Positions 25,892-34,972 of a DNA stretch of 64,000 bases are shown in pieces (positions within the stretch are counted from its first letter, which is position 1; each line of letters starts with the position of its first letter). The DNA lies in assembly GCF_000759345.1 (NCBI RefSeq), contig NZ_JPZL01000002.1, forward strand, positions 62,001 through 126,000, in the 5' to 3' direction. Source of the DNA: Litchfieldella xinjiangensis (GTDB taxonomy: Bacteria > Pseudomonadota > Gammaproteobacteria > Pseudomonadales > Halomonadaceae). The notes beneath the pieces were generated by a model. It was not told the origin of the DNA. It saw only the letters and a program-made list of their open reading frames with translations, and did not search any database. A program made the position numbers and the translations under genes.

Positions 25892-25926
25892 CGCCATCCG
25901 GCAATCGGTATTCGCGGTACCTGTAC

Positions 25927-25957
25927 AGGACCCGGCTTCGGCCGGGTCCTTTCGTTT
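25927..25957 (+). terminator. Intrinsic terminator after fadL
   Basis: 10-bp stem AGGACCCGGC/GCCGGGTCCT with TTCG tetraloop, then TTCGTTT. Confidence 0.85.
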
Positions 25958-26093
25958 CATCGTTGCCGTATCGTTCGCGGCGAGGGTGGATGGCCGCTGT
26001 GGGGGGATTTCGCTACAATGATGGCCTTTGCCCGGCCGCACGGTGCGTTTGCCGTGGCGGCCGTTTCATCCGCAGCATTCAGGCAGACCATCC

Positions 26094-27192
26094 ATGCAAG
26101 AGATCAACCCGATCAACAACCTCATCAAGGACCTGTCCCAGCGGACAGACGTCCTGAGGGGGTATCTTTGACTATGCCGAAAAGAAGGATCGGCTAGAGG
26201 AAGTCACCCGCGAGCTGGAGAACCCGGCGATCTGGAACGACCCCGATTACGCTCAGAAGCTGGGCAAGGAGCGGGCCTCGCTCGAAGCCGTGGTCGCGAC
26301 GATCGATGAGCTCGACCAAGGGTTGGGCGATAGCCGTGACCTGCTGGAGCTGGCGGTGATGGAAGAGGACGAAGATACCGTCGCCGAGGTTCAGCGCGAG
26401 CTGGCGGGGCTTGAGCAGAGCCTCGAAAAGCTCGAATTCCGCCGCATGTTTGCCGGCGAGATGGACGAGAACAACGCCTATCTCGACATCCAGGCCGGTT
26501 CGGGCGGCACCGAAGCCCAGGACTGGGCCAACATACTGTTGCGCATGTACCTGCGCTGGGCCGAGCACCACGGCTTCAAGGCCGAAATCGTCGAGGTCTC
26601 CGCCGGCGAGGTAGCCGGTATCAAGTCGGCGACCATCCACGTCCAGGGTGACTACGCCTTTGGCTGGTTGCGTACCGAGACCGGCGTGCATCGCCTGGTA
26701 CGCAAGAGCCCGTTCGATTCCGGCGGTCGTCGCCACACCTCGTTTGCCTCGGTCTTCCTGTCGCCGGAAGTCGATGACAACTTCGAGGTCGAGATCAACC
26801 CGGCCGACCTGCGCACCGACACCTATCGCTCGAGCGGGGCGGGCGGCCAGCACGTCAACACCACCGATTCGGCCGTGCGGATCACCCACGAGCCGACCGG
26901 TATCGTCGTCGCCTGCCAGAGCCAGCGCAGCCAGCATGCCAACCGCGACTTCGCCATGAAGCAGTTGAAGGCGAGGCTCTGGGAGCATGAGATGCAAAAG
27001 CGCAACGCAGCCAAGCAGGAGGCCGAGGATTCCAAGGCCGACATTGGCTGGGGTAGCCAAATTCGCTCCTACGTGCTCGATGACCAGCGCATCAAGGACC
27101 TTCGGACCGGCGTGCAGACCAGCAACTGCGAGAAGGTTCTCGATGGCGACCTGGATCAGTTTATCGAGGCCAGCCTCAAGCAAGGGCTTTGA
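26094..27192 (+). CDS. prfB: Peptide chain release factor 2, made by programmed +1 frameshift
   Basis: RF2 recognises UGA and UAA stops. The gene is in two frames: codons 1-25 from ATG at 26094 to CTT at 26166-26168, an in-frame TGA at 26169-26171, then continuation from 26170 in the +1 frame for 340 more residues, total about 365. The later frame contains the tripeptide SPF (anticodon-like) and the catalytic [16 protein letters not shown]. Expression is autoregulated: low RF2 lets the ribosome pause and shift. lysS follows after 53 bases, the conserved pair. A plain six-frame call would miss the first 25 codons. Confidence 0.96.
26157..26172 (+). promoter_or_regulatory. RF2 programmed frameshift site
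   Basis: AGG GGG TAT CTT TGA C: Shine-Dalgarno-like AGGGGG three bases before the CTT slippery codon and the weak stop context TGAC. Matches the classical prfB recoding signal base for base. Confidence 0.96.
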
Positions 27193-27245
27193 TCCGGCGC
27201 TACCCGCTGCAAGTTACGACGACCCATCATTTCATAGGCAGAGCA

Positions 27246-28760
27246 ATGGCGAACCAGGATTCTACCCAGCACGACGAAAACCACCTGATCGCGGAGCGAC
27301 GCGGCAAGCTGGCGGCACGTCGTGAGCGAGCCGCCGAAGCCGGCGACAGCGCCTTTCCCAACGATTTTCGTCGTGACGCCCTGGCCGTCGAGCTGATCGA
27401 TGCCCTGGGCGACAAGGACAAGGCGGAGCTCGAAACGCTCGACCACCAGGCGGCCGTCGCGGGGCGCATCATGCGCAAGCGGGGTCCGTTCATCGTCATC
27501 CAGGACGTGTCCGGACAGATCCAGCTCTACGTCGACAAGAAAGGCCTGCCCGAGCTCGTGCTCGAGGACATCAAGGATTGGGACATCGGCGACATCGTTG
27601 CGGCACGCGGTCCGGTGCACAAGTCCGGCAAGGGCGATCTCTACGTGATGATGACCGAGTCCAAGCTGCTGACCAAGAGCCTGCGCCCGCTGCCCGACAA
27701 GTTCCATGGCTTGACCGATCTCGAGGCGCGCTATCGCCAGCGCTACGTCGACCTGATCATGAATCCTGAATCGCGCCGTGTGTTCGAGGTGCGTGCCGGC
27801 GTGATCGGCGCGATACGGCGCTTTTTCGAGGCCCGCGGTTTCATGGAAGTCGAAACGCCTATGCTGCAGCAGATTCCCGGCGGCGCCGCGGCCAGGCCGT
27901 TCATCACGCATCATAATGCGCTGGATCTCGACATGTACCTGCGCATCGCCCCCGAGCTCTATCTCAAGCGTCTGGTCGTGGGCGGCTTCGAGCGGGTGTT
28001 CGAGATCAACCGCAACTTCCGCAACGAGGGGCTGTCGACGCGTCACAATCCCGAATTCACCATGCTCGAATTCTACTGGGCCTATGCCGATTATCAGGAT
28101 CTGCTCGACCTGACCGAGACGATGATTCGTAGCGTGGCGCAGGAGGTACTGGGCACCAGCGTCTTGAATTACCAGGGCACTGAATATGACCTGGGCCAGG
28201 CGTTCACCCGTCTGACATTGCGCCAGGCGATTCTTGAGCATGGCGAAGGGATCAACGAAGGCGATATCGATACCCTGGAAGGCGCGCAGACAACCTGCAA
28301 GCGCCTGGGAATCGCCGTCAAAGAGAGCTGGGGCCTCGGCAAGCTGCAGACCGAGATCTTCGAGGCGGTCGCCGAGCACCGCCTCGACCAGCCGACCTTC
28401 ATCACCGAGTATCCCGCCGAAGTCAGCCCGCTGGCGCGTCGCAACGACGAGAACCCCTTCGTCACTGACCGCTTCGAGTTCTTTGTCGGGGGTCGCGAGA
28501 TCGCCAATGGCTTCTCGGAGCTCAACGATGCCGAGGATCAGGCCGAGCGTTTCCGCGCCCAGGTCGCCGAGAAGGACGCCGGTGATCTCGAGGCGATGTA
28601 CTACGATGCCGACTACGTGCGTGCCCTGGAGTACGGCTTGCCCCCCACGGCGGGCGAAGGCATCGGTATCGACCGTCTGGTGATGCTGTTTACCGATAGC
28701 CCATCGATCCGCGATGTCCTGTTGTTCCCCGCGATGCGGCCCGTGACGGAGTCGCCCTGA
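27246..28760 (+). CDS. lysS: Lysyl-tRNA synthetase (class II)
   Basis: 504-residue class II synthetase charging tRNA-Lys. OB-fold anticodon domain (about 60-150; [25 protein letters not shown]), then catalytic motif 1 near [14 protein letters not shown], motif 2 [26 protein letters not shown] and motif 3 [14 protein letters not shown] close to the C-terminus. ATG at 27246 gives the normal start [13 protein letters not shown]; an in-frame start 57 bases earlier would overlap prfB. Part of the conserved prfB-lysS unit. Confidence 0.97.
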   Translation: MANQDSTQHDENHLIAERRGKLAARRERAAEAGDSAFPNDFRRDALAVELIDALGDKDKAELETLDHQAAVAGRIMRKRGPFIVIQDVSGQIQLYVDKKGLPELVLEDIKDWDIGDIVAARGPVHKSGKGDLYVMMTESKLLTKSLRPLPDKFHGLTDLEARYRQRYVDLIMNPESRRVFEVRAGVIGAIRRFFEARGFMEVETPMLQQIPGGAAARPFITHHNALDLDMYLRIAPELYLKRLVVGGFERVFEINRNFRNEGLSTRHNPEFTMLEFYWAYADYQDLLDLTETMIRSVAQEVLGTSVLNYQGTEYDLGQAFTRLTLRQAILEHGEGINEGDIDTLEGAQTTCKRLGIAVKESWGLGKLQTEIFEAVAEHRLDQPTFITEYPAEVSPLARRNDENPFVTDRFEFFVGGREIANGFSELNDAEDQAERFRAQVAEKDAGDLEAMYYDADYVRALEYGLPPTAGEGIGIDRLVMLFTDSPSIRDVLLFPAMRPVTESP

Positions 28761-28841
28761 GGGCGATTCCTTCGGGAAGTATTGGTAAGCGGTGAGGCTA
28801 GCACCCATAATGATCTGCGTTTCGACGTCGAGGAGAGACCG

Positions 28842-29228
28842 ATGAAGCTGCTCAACCGCTCCGCCCTGAGCGTCAAGCCGACCCAGGCCTTTCTGGACTG
28901 GATCAACTCCCTGGAGCCGACGATCGGCGACGACGACCTGACGCTCGACGATGTCGATCATGAGAATACCGTCTACCTGATCCCCGAGATGGACACCCCG
29001 GAGGCGCTCCAGGCCTTTGTGCGTGAGCGCTACGTCGAGATTCTCGAAAGCGAATTGCGCGCCTGGGAAGAAGACGAGCGCCAATGGCCCAAGACGCTGG
29101 ACTGGGCGCTATTCCAGCGCTTCGTACAGGTCGAGCACAGCTATCTGGCTGTCGACCTGGATGACGAGGCACCACTGGAGATCGCCGAGCTCGACGATTC
29201 GCTCATGATGGAAGCCGATCAGGACTGA
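28842..29228 (+). CDS. Acidic conserved hypothetical protein
   Basis: 128 residues, very acidic (many Asp and Glu, low Lys), beginning MKLLNRSALSVKPTQAFLDWINSLEP. No membrane segment, no signal peptide, no motif I can name. Predicted as mostly helical from composition. It lies 81 bases after lysS, with AGGAGAGA upstream of the ATG, and ends before a good terminator, so it is either on the prfB-lysS transcript or a single gene. I recall similar small proteins in pseudomonads and relatives but cannot give a function. Confidence 0.75.
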   Translation: MKLLNRSALSVKPTQAFLDWINSLEPTIGDDDLTLDDVDHENTVYLIPEMDTPEALQAFVRERYVEILESELRAWEEDERQWPKTLDWALFQRFVQVEHSYLAVDLDDEAPLEIAELDDSLMMEADQD

Positions 29229-29267
29229 AACTGAGACCAGCCGGGCCCGGCCCGGCGCGTCTTCGGT

Positions 29268-29290
29268 AACCGGCTGCGGCCGGTTTTTTT
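29268..29290 (+). terminator. Intrinsic terminator after the acidic protein gene
   Basis: 7-bp stem AACCGGC/GCCGGTT, loop TGCG, followed by a run of T. Confidence 0.85.
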
Positions 29291-29323
29291 ATCGCACGTT
29301 GTCATAGCACGGACAGGAACCCC

Positions 29324-30745
29324 ATGATTCGACTGTTCGAGACCCGGCCCGGTGACGATGGCCTCCCCGGTCGCGAACGACGGCTCGCCGTGGTCGCGAT
29401 GGTGCTTGGCACCTTGTTGTCGGTTATCGATACCACAATGATCAATATCGCCCTGCCGTCGATCGCCCGGGATCTCGAGGTGCCCGCGTCGCGGGCGGTG
29501 TGGGTGCTGAGCATCTTCCAGATCGTCTGCGCAGCCACCCTGTTGCTGTTTGCCTCGCTGAGTGAGCTGCTCAGCCGGCGACGACTCTACATGGCCGGGC
29601 TGGCCGTGTTCACCCTGGCCTCGCTGGGGGCGTCGCTGGCGCGCTCGCTCGAGGTCCTGCTTCTCTTTCGAGGGCTGCAGGGGCTGGGTGCCGCTGCCAC
29701 CCTGTCGATCGGGCCGTCGCTGTACCGGATGATCTTTCCTACACGCCTGCTGGGTGCTGCCATGGGAATCAGCGGCATGGTCGTGGCAGCGGGATATGCC
29801 TCGGGCCCGACCCTGGGCGGGGTGGTGCTTTCCATGGTCGAATGGCCGTGGCTATTCGCCATGAACGTGCCGCTCGGGGTGCTGGCGCTGACCATGGCAT
29901 GGCGAGCGCTGCCGACTGAGCCACGCCGCCAGGGTGGCTTCGACATGCTCGGGGCGGTCTATTCAGCCCTGATGCTGGCGGGGCTGTTCCTGGCACTGGA
30001 TACCCTGGGCCATGGGGGGGCCGGCTGGGAAATTGCCGGCTTGCTGATGGCCAGCCTCGGGGCCTTGTGGCTGTTCCTGCGTCGCCAGCGCAGAGCGAGT
30101 CATCCCCTGTTGCCATTGACCCTGTTCGACGAGCCGCGCTTTCGTCTGGCGATCATGGTATCCGGCCTGGCCTTCATCGGTCAGGGCCTGGCCTTCGTGG
30201 CGCTATCGTTCCTGTACCAGCAGGAGCGAGGCATGACGCCCCTGGAAACCGCCTGGCTGTTTACACCTTGGCCGTTAACGATCATGTTTGCCGCCCCGTT
30301 GGCTGGACGCCTGGCCGATCGGATGAATCCCACCGCGTTATCCACCCTCGGGCTCGTGCTGTTGCTGTGCGGGCTGGTGTCGCTGGCATTGCTCGATCCC
30401 CAGGCGAGTCTCGCCGATAGCCTGTGGCGCACGGCCTTGTGCGGGTTGGGCTTTGGTCTGTTTCAGGCGCCCAATAATCGCGAAATGATGAGTAGTGTGC
30501 CCAAGGCGCGCAGTGCCAATGCCTCGGGCATGATGAGCACCACTCGCACCATGGGCCAGTCGCTGGGTGTGGCACTGGTCGGCATGGTATTGGCGGCGGG
30601 GCTAGATTCGGTTCAGGGCACCCTGTGGATCGGCGCCGCGGCCTTGGCGCTGGCCGTGCTGGTGAGTATGAGGCGCATCCCGCTGACGGCGGCCGCGCCG
30701 AACGGCGACACAGACGCCGTACAGACATCGCAGCAGGCGAAGTGA
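29324..30745 (+). CDS. DHA2-type MFS drug exporter
   Basis: 473-residue transporter with about fourteen hydrophobic segments, of the EmrB/QacA group. The DHA2 signature LLSVIDTTMINIALPSIARDL is in the first helix (about 25-45) and motif C appears as GYASGPTLGG (about 160). Proton-driven efflux of hydrophobic or cationic compounds is the family role; the substrate is unknown. No regulator or membrane-fusion partner is adjacent. bolA follows after 41 bases on the same strand. Confidence 0.85.
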   Translation: MIRLFETRPGDDGLPGRERRLAVVAMVLGTLLSVIDTTMINIALPSIARDLEVPASRAVWVLSIFQIVCAATLLLFASLSELLSRRRLYMAGLAVFTLASLGASLARSLEVLLLFRGLQGLGAAATLSIGPSLYRMIFPTRLLGAAMGISGMVVAAGYASGPTLGGVVLSMVEWPWLFAMNVPLGVLALTMAWRALPTEPRRQGGFDMLGAVYSALMLAGLFLALDTLGHGGAGWEIAGLLMASLGALWLFLRRQRRASHPLLPLTLFDEPRFRLAIMVSGLAFIGQGLAFVALSFLYQQERGMTPLETAWLFTPWPLTIMFAAPLAGRLADRMNPTALSTLGLVLLLCGLVSLALLDPQASLADSLWRTALCGLGFGLFQAPNNREMMSSVPKARSANASGMMSTTRTMGQSLGVALVGMVLAAGLDSVQGTLWIGAAALALAVLVSMRRIPLTAAAPNGDTDAVQTSQQAK

Positions 30746-30786
30746 GTGGTTACAATGAGAAGGGTCATCCGACACGGAGCGCACCC

Positions 30787-31116
30787 ATGAATGAGACAAT
30801 TGCCATGAGTATCCAGGCGAGTATCGAAGACAAGCTCCAGGCGCTCGAGCCGGACTTTCTGCAAGTCGAGAACGAGAGCCACAGGCACAGTGTACCGGCC
30901 AATTCCGAGACGCACTTCAAGGTGACCCTGGTCTCGTCCCGTTTTCAGGGGCTGATGCCGGTGAAGCGGCACCAGCAGATCTACGCGGTGCTGGCCGAAG
31001 AGCTGTCCGGGCCAGTGCACGCCCTGGCACTGCACCTTTATACGCCGCAAGAGTGGCAATCGCGCGGCGGAAACCGCCCGGATTCACCCAACTGCCGGGG
31101 CGGTAGCCAGGCGTGA
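30787..31116 (+). CDS. bolA: BolA-family protein
   Basis: 109 residues, close to the 105 of E. coli BolA. The whole domain is recognisable: ESHRHSVPANSETHFKVTLVS, then VKRHQQIYAVLAEEL and GPVHALALHLYTPQEW. BolA proteins bind Fe-S clusters with monothiol glutaredoxins and influence morphology and stress responses. Two possible ATGs are present; the first, at 30787, follows ACGGAG. The last residues overlap the start of the psi-like gene by 4 bases (GTGA), linking the two in translation. Confidence 0.92.
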   Translation: MNETIAMSIQASIEDKLQALEPDFLQVENESHRHSVPANSETHFKVTLVSSRFQGLMPVKRHQQIYAVLAEELSGPVHALALHLYTPQEWQSRGGNRPDSPNCRGGSQA

Positions 31117-31937
31117 CCACCGAACCGCAGCGCCTCCAGTACCTTGAAGCGATGGGCCTGACGGCTTGGACGGGGCGCTATCGCCTGCCCAATGCCCGCC
31201 CAACGCCCGAGTGCGAGTGGGTGCTGCCCGAGGAGCCGCCCGCCAAGTCACCCAATGAGCGGCTGCATCACCTGCTGGAAGCGATACCCGAGAGCCCGGC
31301 GGCGGCGCCGTCTACCCCGAGCGCGCCCCCGTCGCGTCCGCATGGGCGGGCGCGGGCGCTGCTCGGCGACTCGCCGACCGAAGTCCCCAAGCAACCAGAC
31401 ACACCCGAACGGCACGTCGCTAGCGAGCCCACAAGCGAGGCGGCCGCTGCAGAGGGTACGACACCCCAGCAGCCGTTGCGCTTTACCTTGCAAATCGCTG
31501 CTCTCGATCGGCGCTGGCTGGTATGGACCCCCGAGGAGGCACCGCCTTCGGGAATGTCACGCCAGTTGTTGAGCAATATCCTGGCAGCCGCCGGCATCGA
31601 ACCGGCTCATGCGATCGAATTCCAGACGTTTCGCTGGCCGATGATGGAAGGGCTACCCGTGGAGTCGCCGCTCGACGAAGCGCGTGAGGGGCTTCGTGCC
31701 TTCCTGGCCGGACGTGAGGGATGGCATCCCGAACGACTGCTGTTATTTGGCGAGGACGAGACGCTGGCGGACGTGCTGGCAATCGAGGACGAATACGCCA
31801 CACTACTCGGCCTTCCCGTCTGGCGGGGGCCCTCGTTCGATGCGCTGGCCTCCCGCGCCGAAGCCAAGCGCGCCATACTTCCGCTGCTCAAGTCGTGGCA
31901 AACATCCTGGCGCCAAGGGCGCACGTCCCATGACTGA
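31113..31937 (+). CDS. Probable DNA polymerase III psi-like subunit
   Basis: 274-residue protein whose N-terminus (RLQYLEAMGLTAWTGRYRLP, residues 7-26) resembles the chi-binding segment of HolD, and which lies directly upstream of rimI as holD does in E. coli. A Pro/Ala/Ser-rich linker (about 60-120) separates it from a globular C-terminal half (about 120-274). Pseudomonads have a larger, hard-to-recognise psi subunit located beside rimI; this looks like that family. Psi links chi to the clamp loader. The start is GTG at 31113, overlapping bolA; the last 8 bases overlap rimI. Assignment rests on context more than sequence. Confidence 0.6.
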   Translation: MTTEPQRLQYLEAMGLTAWTGRYRLPNARPTPECEWVLPEEPPAKSPNERLHHLLEAIPESPAAAPSTPSAPPSRPHGRARALLGDSPTEVPKQPDTPERHVASEPTSEAAAAEGTTPQQPLRFTLQIAALDRRWLVWTPEEAPPSGMSRQLLSNILAAAGIEPAHAIEFQTFRWPMMEGLPVESPLDEAREGLRAFLAGREGWHPERLLLFGEDETLADVLAIEDEYATLLGLPVWRGPSFDALASRAEAKRAILPLLKSWQTSWRQGRTSHD

Positions 31938-32388
31938 GCCCAGCCTGCAGCGTCTGGCGCCGCTCCATCTGGAGGAGGTGCATGCCATTGAGCAGGCTGG
32001 CCAGGAGTTTCCCTGGTCGCGAGCTCACTTGGCGGAAGCACTGAACGATCCTCAGGTGGCGGTCTGGGGGGCGTACGAGGAGGACGAACTGCTGGGATTC
32101 GCCATTCTCGCCCGGCAGCCTTTCGATGCCGAGCTGCAGGCGGTTACCGTGGCTCCCGAGGCGCGTCGTCGAGGTATCGCCAAGGCCTTGATGAACGCGT
32201 TGCTCAACCAGGCAAGGGCGTGGGGTAGCGAGCGTTGGCTGCTCGAGGTCAGGGTCGGCAATCGGGCGGCGATTACGCTCTATCGTCGCTTTGGATTTAG
32301 CGAGGACAGTCGTCGCCAAGGATACTATCCGGCAGCGTCGGCGCATTTGCCACGGGAAGACGCCTTGCTCATGTCGCGTCCCGTATAG
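31930..32388 (+). CDS. rimI: Ribosomal protein S18 N-acetyltransferase RimI
   Basis: 152-residue GNAT enzyme that acetylates the N-terminal Ala of S18. The CoA-binding motif VAPEARRRGIAKALMNALL (about 75-93) and LEVRVGNRAAITLYRRFGF are typical of RimI. ATG at 31930 overlaps the end of the psi-like gene by 8 bases, so translation is likely coupled; a long in-frame extension upstream lies inside that gene and is discarded. Confidence 0.93.
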   Translation: MTEPSLQRLAPLHLEEVHAIEQAGQEFPWSRAHLAEALNDPQVAVWGAYEEDELLGFAILARQPFDAELQAVTVAPEARRRGIAKALMNALLNQARAWGSERWLLEVRVGNRAAITLYRRFGFSEDSRRQGYYPAASAHLPREDALLMSRPV

Positions 32389-32404
32389 GCCCGCCTGCCC
32401 TAAC

Positions 32405-32433
32405 GCCAAACGCGCCACGCGGGCGCGCTTGGC
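32405..32433. terminator. Bidirectional terminator between rimI and zapB
   Basis: 12-bp stem with one mismatch (GCCAAACGCGCC / GGCGCGCTTGGC) and a 5-base loop between convergent genes. Confidence 0.65.
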
Positions 32434-32455
32434 AAGTCTGAATGGGTATCGAAAT

Positions 32456-32662
32456 TCAGGAGACGGTGGAATCGGTGTCGCTGGATTCCAGCTCCTGGAA
32501 CTTGCCCAGCAGCGCATTGAGGCGCTGTTCCCACTCGTCGTGTTCCCGCTTCAAGCGAGCGTTCTCCTCGCGCAACTCCTCGGCTTCCATCTTCAGCATT
32601 TCGATGGCTTCGACGGCGTTGGTGACCTTCTGCTCGAGTTGATTGAAGAGTTCGATGCTCAT
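32456..32662 (-). CDS. zapB: Cell division protein ZapB-like coiled coil
   Basis: 68 residues beginning MSIELFNQLEQKVTNAVEAIEMLKMEAEEL, a heptad-rich coiled coil across almost all of the protein, as in E. coli ZapB (81 residues). ZapB is a divisome factor that links ZapA and FtsZ to the chromosome terminus. ATG at 32662 with GGAG upstream is preferred over an in-frame start 108 bases earlier, which would add a non-coiled tail. Other coiled-coil proteins of this length are possible. Located 101 bases after rsmD. Confidence 0.75.
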   Translation of the reverse strand: MSIELFNQLEQKVTNAVEAIEMLKMEAEELREENARLKREHDEWEQRLNALLGKFQELESSDTDSTVS

Positions 32663-32763
32663 CCTGTTCTCCTGGTATCTTGCGGCTGCTATGCGGCATC
32701 GGGTCGATGCTGGCATGCATATCCGGGGCTCGTCAGGCCGCAGCGTACGCCGCCTCTCGCGGC

Positions 32764-33408
32764 TCAGCAACCGTCGCTGGGTGGCGACGCCGTTCGCCGG
32801 TAGAGGCGTCCCGTACTGTCACCGGCCCTCACCTCGCGGTGTCGCTCCCAACTGGCGGGCACGTCGGGCTCGAGTTCATGTTCCGTCTCCACATAGATAT
32901 ACGCTACAGCGGCAAGCCAGCCGCGGTTTTCCAGTGCGTGGCATGACACGGCGGCCAGGTCCTGCCGAAACGGGGGGTCGAGGAAGACGAGATCGTAGGG
33001 TGAAGCAGGTCCTTCGAGGAAGGCAGCGGCATCGGCCGCCACGACCTCGCCCCGGGCGTCAAGCGTGTTCAGGTTATCCTTCAGGGCCCTGGACACGGCC
33101 GGGTTTTTCTCGACGAAGCAGGCCGCCCGCGCGCCCCGCGAGAGGGCTTCCAGGCCGAGGGCGCCGGTGCCGGCATAAAGGTCCAGCACGCTAGCGCCAG
33201 GACACGCCTGGGCCAGCCAGTTGAACAGCGTCTCTCGCACGCGATCCGGTGTGGGGCGCAGGCCCGGGCTGTCGAGTATAGGCAGCAGGCGACGGCGATA
33301 TTCACCGCCGATGATGCGCAGCTTGCCGCTGCCCTTGTGTCCGGCAGCAGGGGGAGCGACATTCTTGGGGTTCCCGCGGCGGGGGCGGGAGGAGGATCGA
33401 CGGTTCAT
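32764..33408 (-). CDS. rsmD: 16S rRNA (guanine-966-N2) methyltransferase RsmD
   Basis: 214 residues with SAM motif VLDLYAGTGALGLEALSRG (about 70-88), the catalytic DPPF in LVFLDPPF and the family signature LRIIGGEYRRRLLP and RPTPDRVRETLFNWL. It methylates G966 in the 30S head. A basic Arg-rich N-terminal tail precedes the domain. The start could be ATG 33408 or TTG 33417; neither has a strong ribosome site. Divergent from ftsY, the usual neighbour. Confidence 0.94.
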   Translation of the reverse strand: MNRRSSSRPRRGNPKNVAPPAAGHKGSGKLRIIGGEYRRRLLPILDSPGLRPTPDRVRETLFNWLAQACPGASVLDLYAGTGALGLEALSRGARAACFVEKNPAVSRALKDNLNTLDARGEVVAADAAAFLEGPASPYDLVFLDPPFRQDLAAVSCHALENRGWLAAVAYIYVETEHELEPDVPASWERHREVRAGDSTGRLYRRTASPPSDGC

Positions 33409-33431
33409 GGCGAGCAATTGTAGCGCCCGTG

Positions 33432-33440
33432 TTATCCACA
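33432..33440 (+). promoter_or_regulatory. Perfect DnaA-box sequence between rsmD and ftsY
   Basis: TTATCCACA, identical to the consensus DnaA box, in the 90-bp divergent promoter region. May be chance. Confidence 0.35.
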
Positions 33441-33498
33441 GTCATGGTTCGCGATGGTAGGATGATCCGATTCTTCAGCGGCGAGTACAGATCAACCC

Positions 33499-34953
33499 AT
33501 GTTCGGATTTTTCAAGCGCAAGAAGAAGCAGGACGAGACCCAGGCCGAGCGCACTCAGGACGAGGCGCTGTCGAATGATGAGCTAGCCGAAGAAGCGCGC
33601 TCAGACGACCCGGCCGAGGCGCCGGTTCACGAGCACGATCCTGAGCGTGACGAAGTCGTCGAGATCGAACCTCGGGAGCCCGAGCGTGAGGCGGCTCGTC
33701 AGGTACTCGACGGCGACATCGATCCTCGTGATGGCGAGACGGGCCTCGAGGAAACGCCAGTCGAGACCCCGCGTAGCGATCTGGCCGAGGATGCCGTGGC
33801 CAAGCAGGCTGCAGAGGCCACCCATGCGCCTGAGCCGCAACCTCATCCCGAGCCCTCCCGTCCTGAGCCCGGTTCCCCACTCGAGAAAACGCCCGAGGCG
33901 GAGGAGGGGGCCTCAACGACATCCGAGGAGCCCCACCAGCCCGATCAAACGGCTTCACCGATAGCGGATACCGCCCCCGAAAAGCCGGCAGCACCCGAAA
34001 AGCCAGCCGCAACCGAAAAGAAGGGCTGGTTCGCCCGCATTCGCGCCGGGCTTGGCAAGACCCGCGCCAACCTGACCGGCGGGCTCGCCGACCTGTTCCT
34101 TGGCAAGAAGCAGATCGACGACGAGCTGCTCGAGGATCTCGAGACCCAGTTGTTGATGGCCGACGTGGGTATCGATGCGACCACCGAGATCATCGAGCGG
34201 TTGACCGACCGCGTCTCGCGCAAGGAACTCAACGAGCCGCAGGCACTTTACCGTGCACTGCAGGAGGAACTCACGGCCCTGCTCGCGCCGGTCGCCCAGC
34301 CCCTCGAGCTGCCGCCCAAGGGCCAGGGGCCCTTCGTGATTCTCATGGTGGGGGTCAATGGGGTCGGCAAGACCACCACCATCGGCAAGTTGACCAAGCA
34401 CTTCCAGGCCGAAGGGCGCAGTGTGATGCTGGCGGCCGGTGACACCTTCCGGGCCGCGGCCGTCGAACAGCTCAAGGTATGGGGCGAGCGCAATCATGTC
34501 CCCGTGATCGCCCAGCATACCGGGGCGGACAGCGCCTCGGTGATCTTCGATGCCCTGTCCGCCGCCAAGGCACGTAATGTCGATATCCTGATTGCCGATA
34601 CTGCGGGTCGCCTGCACAACAAAGGCCCGCTCATGGAGGAGCTCAAGAAGGTCCGCCGGGTGATGGGCAAGATCGATGACACGGCGCCACACGAGGTGAT
34701 GCTGGTACTGGATGCCGGCACCGGCCAGAACGCGCTGTCCCAGGCCAGCACCTTCAACGAGGCCGTCCCGGTGACCGGCATTACCCTGACCAAGCTCGAC
34801 GGTACCGCCAAAGGCGGCATCATCTTTGCCCTGGCCAAGCAATTGGGCACGCCGATCCGCTATATCGGGGTGGGTGAAAGCCTCGATGACCTGCGTCCCT
34901 TCGCGGCACAGGATTTCGTCGAAGCGCTGTTCAGCGCCGAGGAACGGCCGTGA
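33499..34953 (+). CDS. ftsY: Signal recognition particle receptor FtsY
   Basis: 484-residue SRP receptor that docks Ffh-ribosome complexes at the membrane. Begins with an amphipathic MFGFFKRKKK, then a very acidic and Pro/Glu-rich A domain (about 12-170), the N domain, and the G domain with VGVNGVGKTTTIGKL (P loop), DTAGRLHNKG and TKLDGTAKGG. The A domain is typical of proteobacteria and assists membrane binding. First of the conserved ftsY-ftsE-ftsX-rpoH cluster, with ftsE 19 bases after. Confidence 0.96.
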   Translation: MFGFFKRKKKQDETQAERTQDEALSNDELAEEARSDDPAEAPVHEHDPERDEVVEIEPREPEREAARQVLDGDIDPRDGETGLEETPVETPRSDLAEDAVAKQAAEATHAPEPQPHPEPSRPEPGSPLEKTPEAEEGASTTSEEPHQPDQTASPIADTAPEKPAAPEKPAATEKKGWFARIRAGLGKTRANLTGGLADLFLGKKQIDDELLEDLETQLLMADVGIDATTEIIERLTDRVSRKELNEPQALYRALQEELTALLAPVAQPLELPPKGQGPFVILMVGVNGVGKTTTIGKLTKHFQAEGRSVMLAAGDTFRAAAVEQLKVWGERNHVPVIAQHTGADSASVIFDALSAAKARNVDILIADTAGRLHNKGPLMEELKKVRRVMGKIDDTAPHEVMLVLDAGTGQNALSQASTFNEAVPVTGITLTKLDGTAKGGIIFALAKQLGTPIRYIGVGESLDDLRPFAAQDFVEALFSAEERP

Positions 34954-34972
34954 GGCAGGAAATCGCCCGTTC

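Noticed and set aside
27156-29084. 642-codon open frame on the minus strand, opposite lysS
   Set aside because: Antisense of lysS and flanking sequence; composition is that of a shadow frame, not of a protein.
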